64,000 nt of DNA, taken from Tardiphaga sp. vice304. Its GTDB lineage: Bacteria > Pseudomonadota > Alphaproteobacteria > Rhizobiales > Xanthobacteraceae. This document shows, in pieces, positions 41,926 through 51,658 of the stretch. The translations under genes were made by a program, and so were the position numbers. The stretch covers positions 2,344,001 to 2,408,000 of the forward strand of contig NZ_CP041402.1 in NCBI RefSeq assembly GCF_007018905.1, given 5' to 3'. Every line of letters starts with the position of its first letter. Position 1 is the stretch's first letter. The notes beneath the pieces are model-generated. The model had not been told where the DNA came from. It worked only from the letters and a program-made list of their open reading frames with translations, and did not search any database.

Positions 41926-42707
41926 TGGCCGGCGTGGCCGACGACAATACGCCCCGTCCGCTTCGGCGGACGGTGGCCGACCTGAAAGCGCTGACGCCGG
42001 CGCGGATCGGGCTGGGCCGTAGCGGTGCCAGCCTGACGACACGGGCGCTGCTCGACTTCACGCTGGACCATGCCCGCGCGCGCGATGCCGTTCATTCGTC
42101 GTTCGACACGGAGGCGATCGCCCATGCTCTGGTCGCGCTCGGGCTGGAGACGGTGGTGGTTTTGAGCCAGGCGTTGGCGCGTGCCGACTACCTCAAGCGC
42201 CCCGATCTCGGCCGCAAGCTCGATGAAGCATCGCAAATTCAACTTGCGGCACGCGACGCCGCGCCCTGCGACATCGCCTTGATGGTCGGAGACGGCCTGT
42301 CGCCGGCGGCCGCCAACGCGCATGTTGCGGAGCTGATCGGAACCTTGCTGCCAAAGCTCGCGGGATTGCGGATCGGTCCGGTGGTGATCGCTTGCGGCGC
42401 CCGCGTGGCACTCGGGGACGAGATCGGCGCGCTTCTGCAGGCGCGGATGACCGTGCTGCTGATCGGCGAGCGACCGGGGCTATCGTCGCCGCACAGCCTC
42501 GGCGCCTACCTCACGCTGGGTCCGACACCGGGCCTGACCGACGAGCGACGCAATTGCGTGTCCAACATCCAGTCCGCCGGTCTGCGCTACGACGAAGCCG
42601 CTACCAAGATCGCGTGGCTGGTGCGCGAGGGCCTGTCCCGCGGCGTCACCGGCGTTGCGTTGAAGGATGAGAGTGGGCTGCGCGCACTCGGCACGATGCC
42701 GACATGA
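41925..42707 (+). CDS. eutC: ethanolamine ammonia-lyase small subunit
   Basis: This is a 260-residue EutC. Marks are [62 protein letters not shown] and [15 protein letters not shown]. It forms the adenosylcobalamin-binding dimer interface with EutB. Its ATG overlaps the hpnP stop by one base, so it is translationally coupled to hpnP rather than to eutB. The transcript must therefore include hpnP. Confidence 0.95.
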   Translation: MAGVADDNTPRPLRRTVADLKALTPARIGLGRSGASLTTRALLDFTLDHARARDAVHSSFDTEAIAHALVALGLETVVVLSQALARADYLKRPDLGRKLDEASQIQLAARDAAPCDIALMVGDGLSPAAANAHVAELIGTLLPKLAGLRIGPVVIACGARVALGDEIGALLQARMTVLLIGERPGLSSPHSLGAYLTLGPTPGLTDERRNCVSNIQSAGLRYDEAATKIAWLVREGLSRGVTGVALKDESGLRALGTMPT

Positions 42708-42876
42708 CGTGCCTCGCCACCGCCTTGCGAGGTGTCACACTCACCTGCTACACCAGTTCCCGATGGAATTTGCCCATGTTTTCAACAGTTAGGCCTGTTC
42801 GGTCCTGTTGAACGCCGCCTCATTGATGCCCCGGAGGTGTGCGACGCGAGCCGCCTTCGACAGAACTGGACAGACG

Positions 42877-45246
42877 ATGCACGACAAGAGTTCGCACGAC
42901 GCCGATATTGCAAAGCTTGGGAAAGGACCCGTCAGCATCGCCTTCGGCCTCGAGCGACTTGGCCTGATCGCCGTCAAGGCGCCGGTCGTGTCCTGCCTGA
43001 TCCTGCTGGCGCTGGTGATCGGCGCGATCTTCGGCATCCAGCGCATCAAGATCGACGATTCGCTGAGCCAGCTGTTCCGCTCCGACTCCAAGGAGTATCG
43101 GCAGTATGAGGAAGTGACGAAGCGCTTCCCGTCGAGCGAGTTCGACGTGCTGGTGGTCGTCGAAGGCAAGACGCTGCTGGCCCGCGAGAATCTCGAAAAG
43201 ATCCGCGACCTCGTCACCGATTTGCAGCTGGTCGACGGCACCCGCGGACTGATCTCGCTATTCTCCGCCCGGCAGACGCCGGCGCCGGGCAAGCTGCCGG
43301 CGGCATTGTTTCCCGCCGAGCTGCCCGAAGGCGCGGCCTACGACCAGTTCATCGAAACCGTGAAGACCAACGAACTGATCCGCGGCAAGCTGTTGTCCGA
43401 AGACGGCACGCTGGCGCTGGTGGTGCTGTCGCTCGATCCCGAGGTCGTCAGCAACAACAAGCTCACCAAGGTCGTCGGCGAGATCCGCAAGATCATGAAC
43501 GACGATCTCGCCGACTCCAACCTGACCAAGCAGCTCTCCGGCGTGCCGGTAATGCAGCTCGAGATCCGCAACGCCGTAGAACGCGACGGGTTGATCTACA
43601 ACGTCGCCGGCATCCTCGCCGGCTGCATCATCGCGATCATCTTTTTCCGCAAAGTGTCGTTCATGATCGTGGCGGCGTTCCCGCCGCTGCTGGCGATTCT
43701 GCTGGCACTGGGCGCGCTCGGCTGGGCCGGCTTCAGCCTCAACATGTTCCTCAACGTGATGACGCCGCTGATCATGGTGATCAGCTTCGCCGACTCCATG
43801 CAGCTCACCTTCGCGGCGCGTGACCGGCTGATCGCCGGCGAGGACAAGTACTCCGCATTCAAGAACGCGGTGCTCGTTGTCGGGCCCGCTTGCGTGCTGA
43901 CCCACGCCACCGCAGGCATCTCGTTTCTGGCGCTGCAATTCTCCGATTCCGACCTGATCCGCGCCTTCGGCGAGGCCGGCCTGGCCGCCACCATCATTGC
44001 GCTGGTCGCGGTGCTGTCGCTGGTGCCGGTGTTCGGCGTGCTGCTGGTGCGCAACGAGGAGAAGTTCGCCGCCAAGTTCCAGAAGGCGGATTCCGGCGTC
44101 AAGGCGCTGCGCGATTTCTGCTACTGGATCGCGGTGCGGATGGTCGGCCGTCCCGGCCTGTTCAGCCTGATTTCGGTGGTGGTCGTCGTCGGCCTCGGCA
44201 TCGTCTACGCCAATCTGGAGCCGCGCTATCGCCTCGCCGACCAGGTACCTGACAAGGAGCAGGCGGTCGCCGCCTCGAGCCGGTTAGATGCCAAGCTGAC
44301 CGGCGCCAATCCGATCGACGTGCTGATCGAATTCCCCAAGGGCCAGGACCTGTATTCGCCAGAGACGCTGGCGACCATTGCCGACGTGCATTCGCTGGTC
44401 GAGAAGTCGGCCGGCGTCGGCAACGTCTGGTCGATCGAGACGCTGCGCCGCTGGCTCGCCGAAAAAGCCGGTGCCACGGACGTCGGCACGCTGAAGGAAT
44501 ATGTCGACGTTATTCCCGAGCATCTGGCACGCCGCTTCATCTCCGCGGACAAGACCGCGGTCGTGGTATCCGGCCGCGTCGCGGATCTGGATTCCAGCCA
44601 GATCCTGCCGGTAGTCGACAAGCTCGACGGCCTTTTGCAGGACGTCCGCGCCAGGCATCCCGGCTACGAGATCGCGGTCACGGGTCTGTCGGCGATCGCG
44701 GCACGCAATTCGGCCAGCATGATCGAGAAGCTCAACCACGGCCTGACCATCGAATTCGTGCTGGTCGCGGTGTTCATCGGGCTCGCCTTCCGCTCCTGGG
44801 TGGTCGGGCTGGCGTGCATTCTGCCGGGCATCTTCCCGGTGGTGCTGTCCGGCTTCGTGCTGTGGCTGCTGGGAGAGGGGCTGCAATTCGCTAGCGTGGT
44901 GGCGCTCACGGTGTCGTTCGGCCTCGGCCTCAGCGCCACCATCCACTTCCTCAACCGCTTGCGGCTGGAGGATACGCCGGGGACCGATCCCGCTGTCGCG
45001 GTGGAGCGCGCCACGGTGCTGGTCGGCCCGGCACTGATCCTGACCACGGTAGTGCTGGCCTGCGGCCTGATCGTCACGGTGTTCTCCGACCTGCCGTCGC
45101 TGCGGCTGTTCGGCTGGCTGTCGGCCTTCTCGATGGTCGCAGCCCTGGTCGCGGACTTGTTCATCCTGCGCCCGACCTCGATGTGGCTGATCCAGTTGCA
45201 ACAGAAGCTGACCAGCCGATCGACACTGACCAAGCCGGCGGAGTAG
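42877..45246 (+). CDS. MMPL/RND-family transporter, HpnN-like paralogue
   Basis: This is a ~789-residue inner-membrane protein with two repeats of one helix, a large periplasmic loop and a five-helix bundle (first TM ~40-60; IIAIIFFRKVSFMIVAAFPPLLAILLALG and LTHATAGISFLALQFSD in repeat one, FVLVAVFIGLAFRSWVVGLA in repeat two). It is of the hydrophobe-exporter branch like HpnN at 56779 but only distantly similar. The ATG at 42877 is preferred over a TTG at 42808 for the position of the first helix. It follows eutC by 169 bp, and a lipid cargo related to 2-methylhopanoids is a guess from context. Confidence 0.85.
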   Translation: MHDKSSHDADIAKLGKGPVSIAFGLERLGLIAVKAPVVSCLILLALVIGAIFGIQRIKIDDSLSQLFRSDSKEYRQYEEVTKRFPSSEFDVLVVVEGKTLLARENLEKIRDLVTDLQLVDGTRGLISLFSARQTPAPGKLPAALFPAELPEGAAYDQFIETVKTNELIRGKLLSEDGTLALVVLSLDPEVVSNNKLTKVVGEIRKIMNDDLADSNLTKQLSGVPVMQLEIRNAVERDGLIYNVAGILAGCIIAIIFFRKVSFMIVAAFPPLLAILLALGALGWAGFSLNMFLNVMTPLIMVISFADSMQLTFAARDRLIAGEDKYSAFKNAVLVVGPACVLTHATAGISFLALQFSDSDLIRAFGEAGLAATIIALVAVLSLVPVFGVLLVRNEEKFAAKFQKADSGVKALRDFCYWIAVRMVGRPGLFSLISVVVVVGLGIVYANLEPRYRLADQVPDKEQAVAASSRLDAKLTGANPIDVLIEFPKGQDLYSPETLATIADVHSLVEKSAGVGNVWSIETLRRWLAEKAGATDVGTLKEYVDVIPEHLARRFISADKTAVVVSGRVADLDSSQILPVVDKLDGLLQDVRARHPGYEIAVTGLSAIAARNSASMIEKLNHGLTIEFVLVAVFIGLAFRSWVVGLACILPGIFPVVLSGFVLWLLGEGLQFASVVALTVSFGLGLSATIHFLNRLRLEDTPGTDPAVAVERATVLVGPALILTTVVLACGLIVTVFSDLPSLRLFGWLSAFSMVAALVADLFILRPTSMWLIQLQQKLTSRSTLTKPAE

Positions 45247-45337
45247 GGCGGGGTCCAAGGCGCACAAACCCGGCTGTCATCGACCGGTCAATCCGGGGCG
45301 ATGGCAGCGGGAGAGCGTGGCCGGTGGCGCGGTCGCC

Positions 45338-45835
45338 TCAGCCCTTGACCATGTTGATCCGCACGTCGCGGATTTCACCCTTGGAATTGATAGATACCGA
45401 CTGCCGGTTGCCGCGCGTCGTCAGCGTGATGCTGGCGGCGAAGCCCGCGGCTTCGACGAACACGTCGATCTGGCCTCCGCCGGCGCGGCCGTTGAGGTTG
45501 CCGTTGATGCCGCGGCTAGCTTCACTCCAGTTGCCCGAGACGTTGTCGCCTTGGCTGGTCACGTTGCTGGAGAGATCGAACTTATAGCTGTCGCTGGCGC
45601 AGCGCAGGGTTTGCGACAGGGCGTTGCCGCCATTGATCCGGTAGGTCGCCCGGCAGCGGATCCGTTCCGACGAGCCATCCGACAGGGTGACCGTGCCGCT
45701 GCCGTTCCAGGAGCCGTCGAACCCGGCAAACGGGCCGGACTGTGCCTGGCCGGCCGAGACCGACAGCATCAGCATGGCGCCGATACCGGCGCCCTTGACC
45801 GCCAAACGTGAAAAAAACAGAGCAGATCGTTTCAT
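45338..45835 (-). CDS. secreted hypothetical protein
   Basis: This is a 165-residue protein with a signal peptide (MKRSALFFSRLAVKG, hydrophobic core, cleavage near GQAQ). The mature part is a beta-rich Gly/Asn/Ser protein: FDGSWNGSGTVTLSDG, CRATYRINGG, ASITLTTRGN. Two cysteines (CRA, RCAS) may form a disulfide. It looks like a small periplasmic beta-barrel, conserved in rhizobia as far as I recall, with no assigned function. The ATG at 45835 follows TAGGGAAGACG. Single gene. Confidence 0.8.
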   Translation of the reverse strand: MKRSALFFSRLAVKGAGIGAMLMLSVSAGQAQSGPFAGFDGSWNGSGTVTLSDGSSERIRCRATYRINGGNALSQTLRCASDSYKFDLSSNVTSQGDNVSGNWSEASRGINGNLNGRAGGGQIDVFVEAAGFAASITLTTRGNRQSVSINSKGEIRDVRINMVKG

Positions 45836-46215
45836 ATCGTCTTCCCTACCCATGCGCCTCCGGCGCGGCCGCGTCGAATTGGTATTGCTGCGTTCCGTAA
45901 GGTTCAACTTAATTAGATTTCACCGCCTTGAGCCAGAAGTACCCCGTCACCTCCCGCGGGTAAGATTTTGCAGCAGCGTGCGGCGCAAGTTCACAGCCCC
46001 GGAACCTGTCTGTCGGTCGAGCTTTATTCAGCGAGGCGGCGCGTTTTTGCCGCATTTGTCAGGTGTCTCGGTTCGGTCGGCGCTGTGTCCGGATTGCATC
46101 CATTTTTGCCAATCTGCTGCGGAGCCTGAAGATATGCCGTCCCCCTCGATGCGACAACGCAGCGTTATGCTAAATAGCTGACGAGCTGAATTTGTCCCCA
46201 CCCTGAAGGAAGACA
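45836..46215. other. divergent intergenic region, no gene seen
   Basis: These 380 bp lie between two divergent small secreted-protein genes. The sequence includes an AT-rich stretch (AAGGTTCAACTTAATTAGAT near 45900) that could hold the minus-strand promoter. No repeat family, RNA gene or ORF with protein-family features is visible. Confidence 0.4.
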
Positions 46216-46449
46216 ATGCGTAGATTTCTCTTGGTTCTGTCCGTGCTTTCCGTGTCCGCGACGACGGGCGCGTTGGCGCAGCAGCGCAGTGGTACGGAGG
46301 CCGAACAGAAGGCCTGTACGCGCGACGTGCAGCGTTTTTGCCGCCCCCTGATGGATCAGGGCGATCTCACGATCCTGTCCTGCCTGAAGGAAAACCGCCC
46401 GAAGCTGACCAAGGCCTGCGGCAACGTGCTGATCAGCCACGGCCAGTAA
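46216..46449 (+). CDS. small secreted cysteine-rich-repeat protein
   Basis: This is a 77-residue protein with a signal peptide (MRRFLLVLSVLSVSATTGALAQ) and a mature domain of ~55 residues with four cysteines in the pattern C-x7-C-x13-C-x11-C (ACTRDVQRFC, LSCLKENRPKLTKACG). This resembles a single Golgi-apparatus-protein-type cysteine-rich repeat found in many rhizobial periplasmic proteins. GAAGGAAGACA precedes the ATG. Function unknown. It lies upstream of hpnC but with a hairpin between. Confidence 0.8.
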   Translation: MRRFLLVLSVLSVSATTGALAQQRSGTEAEQKACTRDVQRFCRPLMDQGDLTILSCLKENRPKLTKACGNVLISHGQ

Positions 46450-46467
46450 GCCGGCTGCGCGATCGGA

Positions 46468-46494
46468 CCGGCCCGGCGGTCTGCCGCGGGCCGG
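46468..46494 (+). terminator. GC-rich stem-loop after the cysteine-rich protein gene
   Basis: CCGGCCCG (46468-46475) pairs with CGGGCCGG (46487-46494), and the stem extends inward by three pairs past a one-base bulge. It starts 19 bp after the stop codon. There is no U tract, so intrinsic termination is only likely, not certain. Confidence 0.4.
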
Positions 46495-46658
46495 CCTTGT
46501 CGCGCAGGGCCTCGGGGTGGGCAGCCGTATCCGGGCATTTGGCATTGGTTTAGCCGGGCGATTTCCCCTATATGGGGGCTCGCGACCGACCAGCCCGCCG
46601 AATTCAGGTGGGCGATGGGCGGGCCATCCCTGTTTGTCACCAATGTAGCCCTTTTTGA

Positions 46659-47537
46659 ATGACCCCTGCGAGCGACCTGCGATCGGGCAAAACCCACAAG
46701 GACGAGAATTTCCCGGTGGCGTCGTGGATCATCCATCCGCGCCACCGGGCGCTGATTCTTTCCTTCTACAATTTCGTCCGCACGGCCGACGACATTGCCG
46801 ACCACGCCACGCTGGATGCTGCGGCCAAGCTCGCGCTGCTCGATGAGCTGGAAGCCAATCTGCTGGGGCAAAGCGATGCCCAGCGCGAGGGCGTGGTACT
46901 GCGCGCCGCTCTGGCCGAGCGCGGCATGGCGCCGCGCCATGCCCAGGACGTGCTCACCGCGTTCCGGATGGACGTCAACCGCCGTCGCTACGGCAATTGG
47001 GATGAGTTGATCCATTATTGTTCGTATTCGGCGATGCCGGTCGGCCGCTTCATGCTGGACGTGCACGGCGAGAGCAGGGCCACCTGGCCGGCCTCTGACG
47101 CGCTGTGTGCGGCTCTACAGATCAACAACCATCTGCAGGATTGCGGCGAGGATTTCCGCGAGCTCGACCGCGTCTACATTCCCGACGACACGCTGGCCCG
47201 CTTCGGCGCGACGCGGGCTGAGCTGGGTCAGCGCACGGCCTCGCCTGCTCTGCTGGCCTGCATCCGTGAGCTCGCCGACAAGACCGACACGCTGCTGCGC
47301 GAAAGCGATGTATTGACGGTGCAGGTCGCCGATATCCGGCTCGGCTGCGAGGTCGCGGTGATCGACACCTATGCCCGCGAAATCCTGAAATTGCTGAAAC
47401 TGCGCGATCCGCTCAGCGAGCGTGTCCATTTGTCGAAGATGCAACTGGTCAGCTTTGGCCTCAGCGGGCTGTTCGGCGGGTTGTGGCGCCGCGCCACCGG
47501 CGGCGCGCCGCTGTCGCGCTCGACACCGGGCGCTTGA
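46659..47537 (+). CDS. hpnC: hydroxysqualene synthase HpnC
   Basis: This is a 292-residue trans-isoprenyl-diphosphate synthase (squalene/phytoene synthase family). The first aspartate-rich motif is at residues 44-48 (RTADDIADH), and the second region is NHLQDCGEDFRELDRVYIPDD near 157. It converts presqualene diphosphate to hydroxysqualene, and the first step in the cluster is done by HpnD just downstream. The start at 46659 has no strong ribosome site. It opens the hpnCDE-shc-hpnG operon; hpnD follows after 4 bp. Confidence 0.95.
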   Translation: MTPASDLRSGKTHKDENFPVASWIIHPRHRALILSFYNFVRTADDIADHATLDAAAKLALLDELEANLLGQSDAQREGVVLRAALAERGMAPRHAQDVLTAFRMDVNRRRYGNWDELIHYCSYSAMPVGRFMLDVHGESRATWPASDALCAALQINNHLQDCGEDFRELDRVYIPDDTLARFGATRAELGQRTASPALLACIRELADKTDTLLRESDVLTVQVADIRLGCEVAVIDTYAREILKLLKLRDPLSERVHLSKMQLVSFGLSGLFGGLWRRATGGAPLSRSTPGA

Positions 47538-47541
47538 TCCC

Positions 47542-48387
47542 ATGAACAGCGCACCGAATATCGAAGAGGCCCGCGACGAGGCCCAGGGGATCGCGGTCGG
47601 CAGCTCGTTCTATGCCGCGATGCGGATTCTGCCGCGCGCGCAGCGCGACGCCATGTTCCAGGTCTATAGTTTCTGCCGCCAGGTCGACGACATCGCCGAT
47701 TCCGACGGTCCGCGCGATGAGCGCCTCGAAGCCCTGCAGCAGTGGCGCGAGGATATCGACGCGCTCTATGCCGGAAATCCACCGGCGCGGGTGCAATCCT
47801 ACGCGGCGCCGATCGCGCAATTCGGCATGCGCCGCGAGGATTTCATCGCCGTCATCGACGGCATGGAGATGGACGTGCCGGCCGATATCCGCGCGCCGGA
47901 CGAGGCCACGCTCGATCTGTACTGCGACCGCGTCGCCAGCGCCGTCGGCCGGCTGTCGGTCAAGATATTCGGCCTGCCGGACGACGACGGCATCCTGCTG
48001 GCGCACCACCTCGGCCGCGCGCTGCAGCTCACCAACATCCTGCGCGACATCGACGAGGACGCCGATATCGGCCGTCTCTATCTGCCGCGCGAACTGTTGT
48101 TTCACGCCGGCATCACCTCGAGCGACCCGGACACCGTGATCGCCAGCCCGGCGGTGCCGAAGGTCGCGGCTCCCCTCGTGAAGCGCGCCCGCGCGCATTA
48201 CGACAAGGCCGACGAGATCATGTCGCGCAACCGCCGAAGCACCGTGAAGGCGCCGCGCATCATGTCGAAATACTATCGCAAGATTCTCGAACTGCTGGTT
48301 GAGCGTGGCTTCGCGCTGCGGCGCGATCCGGTCCGCCTCGGCCGCGCGTCGAAAATCGCGATCCTGCTGCAATACGGCATCGTGTGA
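47542..48387 (+). CDS. hpnD: presqualene diphosphate synthase HpnD
   Basis: This is a 281-residue squalene/phytoene-synthase-family enzyme with DD-x2-D at residues 49-53 (CRQVDDIAD) and the second motif RDIDEDADIG near 170. It condenses two farnesyl diphosphates to presqualene diphosphate. The ATG at 47542 is chosen since frames running further upstream overlap hpnC. The TGA overlaps the hpnE ATG (TGATG). Confidence 0.95.
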   Translation: MNSAPNIEEARDEAQGIAVGSSFYAAMRILPRAQRDAMFQVYSFCRQVDDIADSDGPRDERLEALQQWREDIDALYAGNPPARVQSYAAPIAQFGMRREDFIAVIDGMEMDVPADIRAPDEATLDLYCDRVASAVGRLSVKIFGLPDDDGILLAHHLGRALQLTNILRDIDEDADIGRLYLPRELLFHAGITSSDPDTVIASPAVPKVAAPLVKRARAHYDKADEIMSRNRRSTVKAPRIMSKYYRKILELLVERGFALRRDPVRLGRASKIAILLQYGIV

Positions 48388-49658
48388 TGACCAAGACTCC
48401 TCCTACCAAGACTGCTCACATCATCGGCGCCGGAATTTCCGGCCTCGCTGCCGCCGTCAGGTTAGCCAATGCCGGCTTCCAGGTGCATGTCCATGAGGCC
48501 ACGCAGCAGGCCGGCGGCCGCTGCCGCTCTTATTTCGACGCGCAGACCCAGCTGGTGATCGACAACGGCAACCATCTGCTGCTGTCGGGCAACCACCACG
48601 CCATCGCCTATGCGAAGTCGATCGGCACCGAGGCCGGCCTGGTCGGTCCTGCGCGCGCGCAGTTTCCCTTCTTCGATCTGAAGACCGGAAAACGCTGGCA
48701 GCTCGACCTCGGCAATGGTCGCATTCCGACCTGGTTGTTCGACAAGACGCGCCGCGTACCGGATACCAGTATCAAAGACTATCTGGCATTGGCGCCGCTG
48801 ATCTGGGCGAAGCCGAGCCAGCTGGTTGGCGACGTCATCCCGTGCAAGGGCGTACTGTACGACCGGCTGGTGCAGCCGTTGCTGCTCGCCGCGCTCAATG
48901 TCGATCCGCCGGAAGGCTCGGCCGGTCTCGCCGGCGCGATCGTGCGTGAGACGCTGCTCGCCGGCGGCCACGCCTGCCGGCCGCTGATTGCGCGCGATGG
49001 CCTGAGCGCCGTGCTGGTCGAACCCGCGATCGAGCTGCTGCGCAGCAAAGGCGCAGGTATCCATTTCGGACATGAACTGCGCGGCTTCACGAACAACGGC
49101 GGTCGCGCCGGCGAACTGAACTTCGGCGCCGACGACGTGGTGACCCTCGGCCCCGACGACGTCGTGGTGATGGCCGTGCCGCCGCGCGCGGCGATGTCGA
49201 TGCTGCCTGGGCTGACGGCGCCGACCAAATTCCGCGCCATCGTCAACGCGCATTTCCGTTTTGACCCGCCGGCCGGCCTGCCGGATCTCACCGGCGTGGT
49301 CGGCGGCCTGATCGAATGGCTGTTCGCGTTTCCGCAGCGGCTCTCGATCACCATCTCCGGCGCTGACCGGCTGATCGACATGCCGCGCGAACAATTGGCG
49401 CAGGCGATCTGGGACGATATCTGCAAGACCGCCGGCATTACCGCCGAGCTGCCGCCGTGGCAGATCGTGCGCGAGCGCCGCGCCACCTTCGAAGCCACGC
49501 CCGAGCAGAACGCGCTGCGGCCGGGTCCGGTGACAGCGTTCAAGAACCTGTTCCTCGCCGGCGACTGGACCGACACCGGGCTGCCGGCGACCATCGAGGG
49601 CTCGGTGCGCTCCGGCGACCGCGCCGCCGATCTCGTTCTGGCGATGTCGCAGGCGTAA
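48387..49658 (+). CDS. hpnE: hydroxysqualene dehydroxylase HpnE
   Basis: This is a 423-residue FAD-dependent amine-oxidase-superfamily protein: the dinucleotide motif HIIGAGISGLAAAVRLA at residues 11-27, the HEATQQAGGRCRS loop, and the C-terminal FAD contact LFLAGDWTDTGLPATIEGS. It reduces hydroxysqualene to squalene. It starts at the ATG overlapping the hpnD stop, and shc follows 27 bp after its end. Confidence 0.95.
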   Translation: MTKTPPTKTAHIIGAGISGLAAAVRLANAGFQVHVHEATQQAGGRCRSYFDAQTQLVIDNGNHLLLSGNHHAIAYAKSIGTEAGLVGPARAQFPFFDLKTGKRWQLDLGNGRIPTWLFDKTRRVPDTSIKDYLALAPLIWAKPSQLVGDVIPCKGVLYDRLVQPLLLAALNVDPPEGSAGLAGAIVRETLLAGGHACRPLIARDGLSAVLVEPAIELLRSKGAGIHFGHELRGFTNNGGRAGELNFGADDVVTLGPDDVVVMAVPPRAAMSMLPGLTAPTKFRAIVNAHFRFDPPAGLPDLTGVVGGLIEWLFAFPQRLSITISGADRLIDMPREQLAQAIWDDICKTAGITAELPPWQIVRERRATFEATPEQNALRPGPVTAFKNLFLAGDWTDTGLPATIEGSVRSGDRAADLVLAMSQA

Positions 49659-49684
49659 CCACTAGTTCACGACGAGTACACATC

Positions 49685-51658
49685 ATGCCGAACCAGATGC
49701 AGTCCGATCATGCGGAGGCCACCGTTTCGAATGCGGCGCTGGAAAGCAGCATCGACGCGGCGCGGCAGGGCCTGCTCGGATTCCGCCAGCCTGACGGCCA
49801 CTGGGTGTTCGAGCTTGAGGCGGACGTCACGATCCCCTCCGAATACGCTCTGCTGCGTCACTATCTCGCCGAGCCCGTCGATCACGAGCTGGAGCGCAAG
49901 ATCGGCAACTACATTCGCCGCACCCAGGGCACGCATGGCGGCTGGGCGCTGGTGCAGGACGGCCCGTTCGACATGAGCGCCAGCGTGAAAGCATACTTCG
50001 CGCTGAAGATGATGGGCGTCGATCCCAACGAGCCCTATATGGCGAAAGCGCGCGAGGCGATCCGTTCGCGCGGCGGAGCGATCCATAGCAACGTGTTCAC
50101 GCGCTTCATGCTGTCGATGTTCGGTGTGCTGACCTGGAAGAGCGTGCCGGTGCTGCCGGTCGAGATCATGTTTCTGCCGTTCTGGTTTCCGTTTCACCTC
50201 AACAAGATGTCGTATTGGGCCCGCGCCACCATCGTGCCATTGATGGTGCTGACTGCGAAAAAGCCGCGTGCGCAGAATCTTGGCGAGATCGATATCCGCG
50301 AACTTTTCCTGCAGGATCCCAAGCTGATCGGCCGCACCGCGCGCGCGCCGCACCAGAGCCGCGCGCTGTTCGCCTTCTTCACCGGCATCGACATGCTGCT
50401 GCGCGCTGCCGAACCGTTCTTCCCCAAGAAGCTGCGGCAGCGCGCGATCGACAAGGCGGTGGCCTTTGTCGAGGAGCGGCTGAACGGCGAGGACGGGCTC
50501 GGCGCGATCTATCCGCCGATGGCCAATACCGTGATGATGTACGAGGTGCTGGGCTTTCCCGCGGACCATCCGCCGCGCGCCACTACCCGCCGCGGCATCG
50601 ACAAGCTCCTGGTGATCGGCGAGGTCGAAGCCTATTGCCAGCCCTGCGTCTCACCGGTGTGGGACACCTCATTGACGGCGCATGCCATGCTTGAGGCCGG
50701 CGGCGATGCCGCCTTCGATGCCGCGAAGGGTGGCCTCGACTGGCTGGTGCCGAAGCAGGTGCTGGACGTCAAGGGCGACTGGGCGGTGAAGCGACCCGAT
50801 CTGCGGCCGGGCGGCTGGGCTTTCCAATACAACAACGCCCATTATCCCGATCTCGACGATACCGCCGTGGTGATGATGGCGATGGACCGCGCGCGCAAGC
50901 ACGCTGGCATCACCGACTATGACCACGCGATCGACCGCGGCCGGGAGTGGATCCTGGGCATGCAGAGTCGCGATGGCGGCTTCGCGGCGTTCGACGTCGA
51001 TAATCTCGAACATTATCTCAACCACATCCCGTTTTCGGACCACGGCGCGTTGCTCGACCCGCCGACCGAGGATGTCACGGCGCGCTGCGTCTCGATGCTG
51101 GCGCAGCTCGGCGAGACCGTCCAGACCAGCAGGCCGATGGCCGATGCCGTCGAATATCTGCGCCGTACCCAGCTCGCCGACGGCTCCTGGTATGGCCGTT
51201 GGGGCCTCAATTACATCTATGGCACCTGGTCGGTGCTTTGTGCTCTCAACGCCGCCGGGATCGACCACCAGGACCCGATGATGCGCCGGGCCGTGACTTG
51301 GCTGCTGTCGGTCCAGAACGCCGATGGCGGCTGGGGCGAGGACGCCGTCAGCTACCGGCTCGACTACAAGGGCTACGAGCAGGCGCCGACCACGGCGTCG
51401 CAGACCTCATGGGCCTTGCTGGCCCTGATGGCGGCCGGCGAGGTCGAGCATCCGGCGGTGGCGCGGGGAATGCGATACTTAATTGACACACAGACCGAAA
51501 AAGGCCTGTGGGATGAGGCGCGCTACACCGCAACAGGCTTCCCGCGCGTATTTTATTTGCGTTATCATGGATATGCGAAGTTTTTCCCGCTCTGGGCGCT
51601 GGCCCGGTTCCGCAATTTGAAGAGCACCAACAGCAAGACGGTAAGGGTCGGGATGTGA
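49685..51658 (+). CDS. shc: squalene-hopene cyclase
   Basis: This is a 657-residue class II triterpene cyclase (also called HpnF). The protonating DxDD motif is at 389-392 (YPDLDDTAVV). Several QW repeats are visible (LGFRQPDGHWVFELE near 31, QSRDGGFAAF, QLADGSWYGRWG, QNADGGWGED). It cyclises squalene to hopene and diplopterol at the inner membrane. The ATG at 49685 gives the normal N-terminus; frames extending upstream overlap hpnE. Its TGA overlaps the GTG of hpnG. Confidence 0.97.
   Translation: MPNQMQSDHAEATVSNAALESSIDAARQGLLGFRQPDGHWVFELEADVTIPSEYALLRHYLAEPVDHELERKIGNYIRRTQGTHGGWALVQDGPFDMSASVKAYFALKMMGVDPNEPYMAKAREAIRSRGGAIHSNVFTRFMLSMFGVLTWKSVPVLPVEIMFLPFWFPFHLNKMSYWARATIVPLMVLTAKKPRAQNLGEIDIRELFLQDPKLIGRTARAPHQSRALFAFFTGIDMLLRAAEPFFPKKLRQRAIDKAVAFVEERLNGEDGLGAIYPPMANTVMMYEVLGFPADHPPRATTRRGIDKLLVIGEVEAYCQPCVSPVWDTSLTAHAMLEAGGDAAFDAAKGGLDWLVPKQVLDVKGDWAVKRPDLRPGGWAFQYNNAHYPDLDDTAVVMMAMDRARKHAGITDYDHAIDRGREWILGMQSRDGGFAAFDVDNLEHYLNHIPFSDHGALLDPPTEDVTARCVSMLAQLGETVQTSRPMADAVEYLRRTQLADGSWYGRWGLNYIYGTWSVLCALNAAGIDHQDPMMRRAVTWLLSVQNADGGWGEDAVSYRLDYKGYEQAPTTASQTSWALLALMAAGEVEHPAVARGMRYLIDTQTEKGLWDEARYTATGFPRVFYLRYHGYAKFFPLWALARFRNLKSTNSKTVRVGM

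Noticed and set aside
42808-42876. Upstream TTG start of the RND transporter
   Set aside because: The ATG at 42877 gives the normal distance to the first transmembrane helix; the extra 23 residues show no conserved feature.
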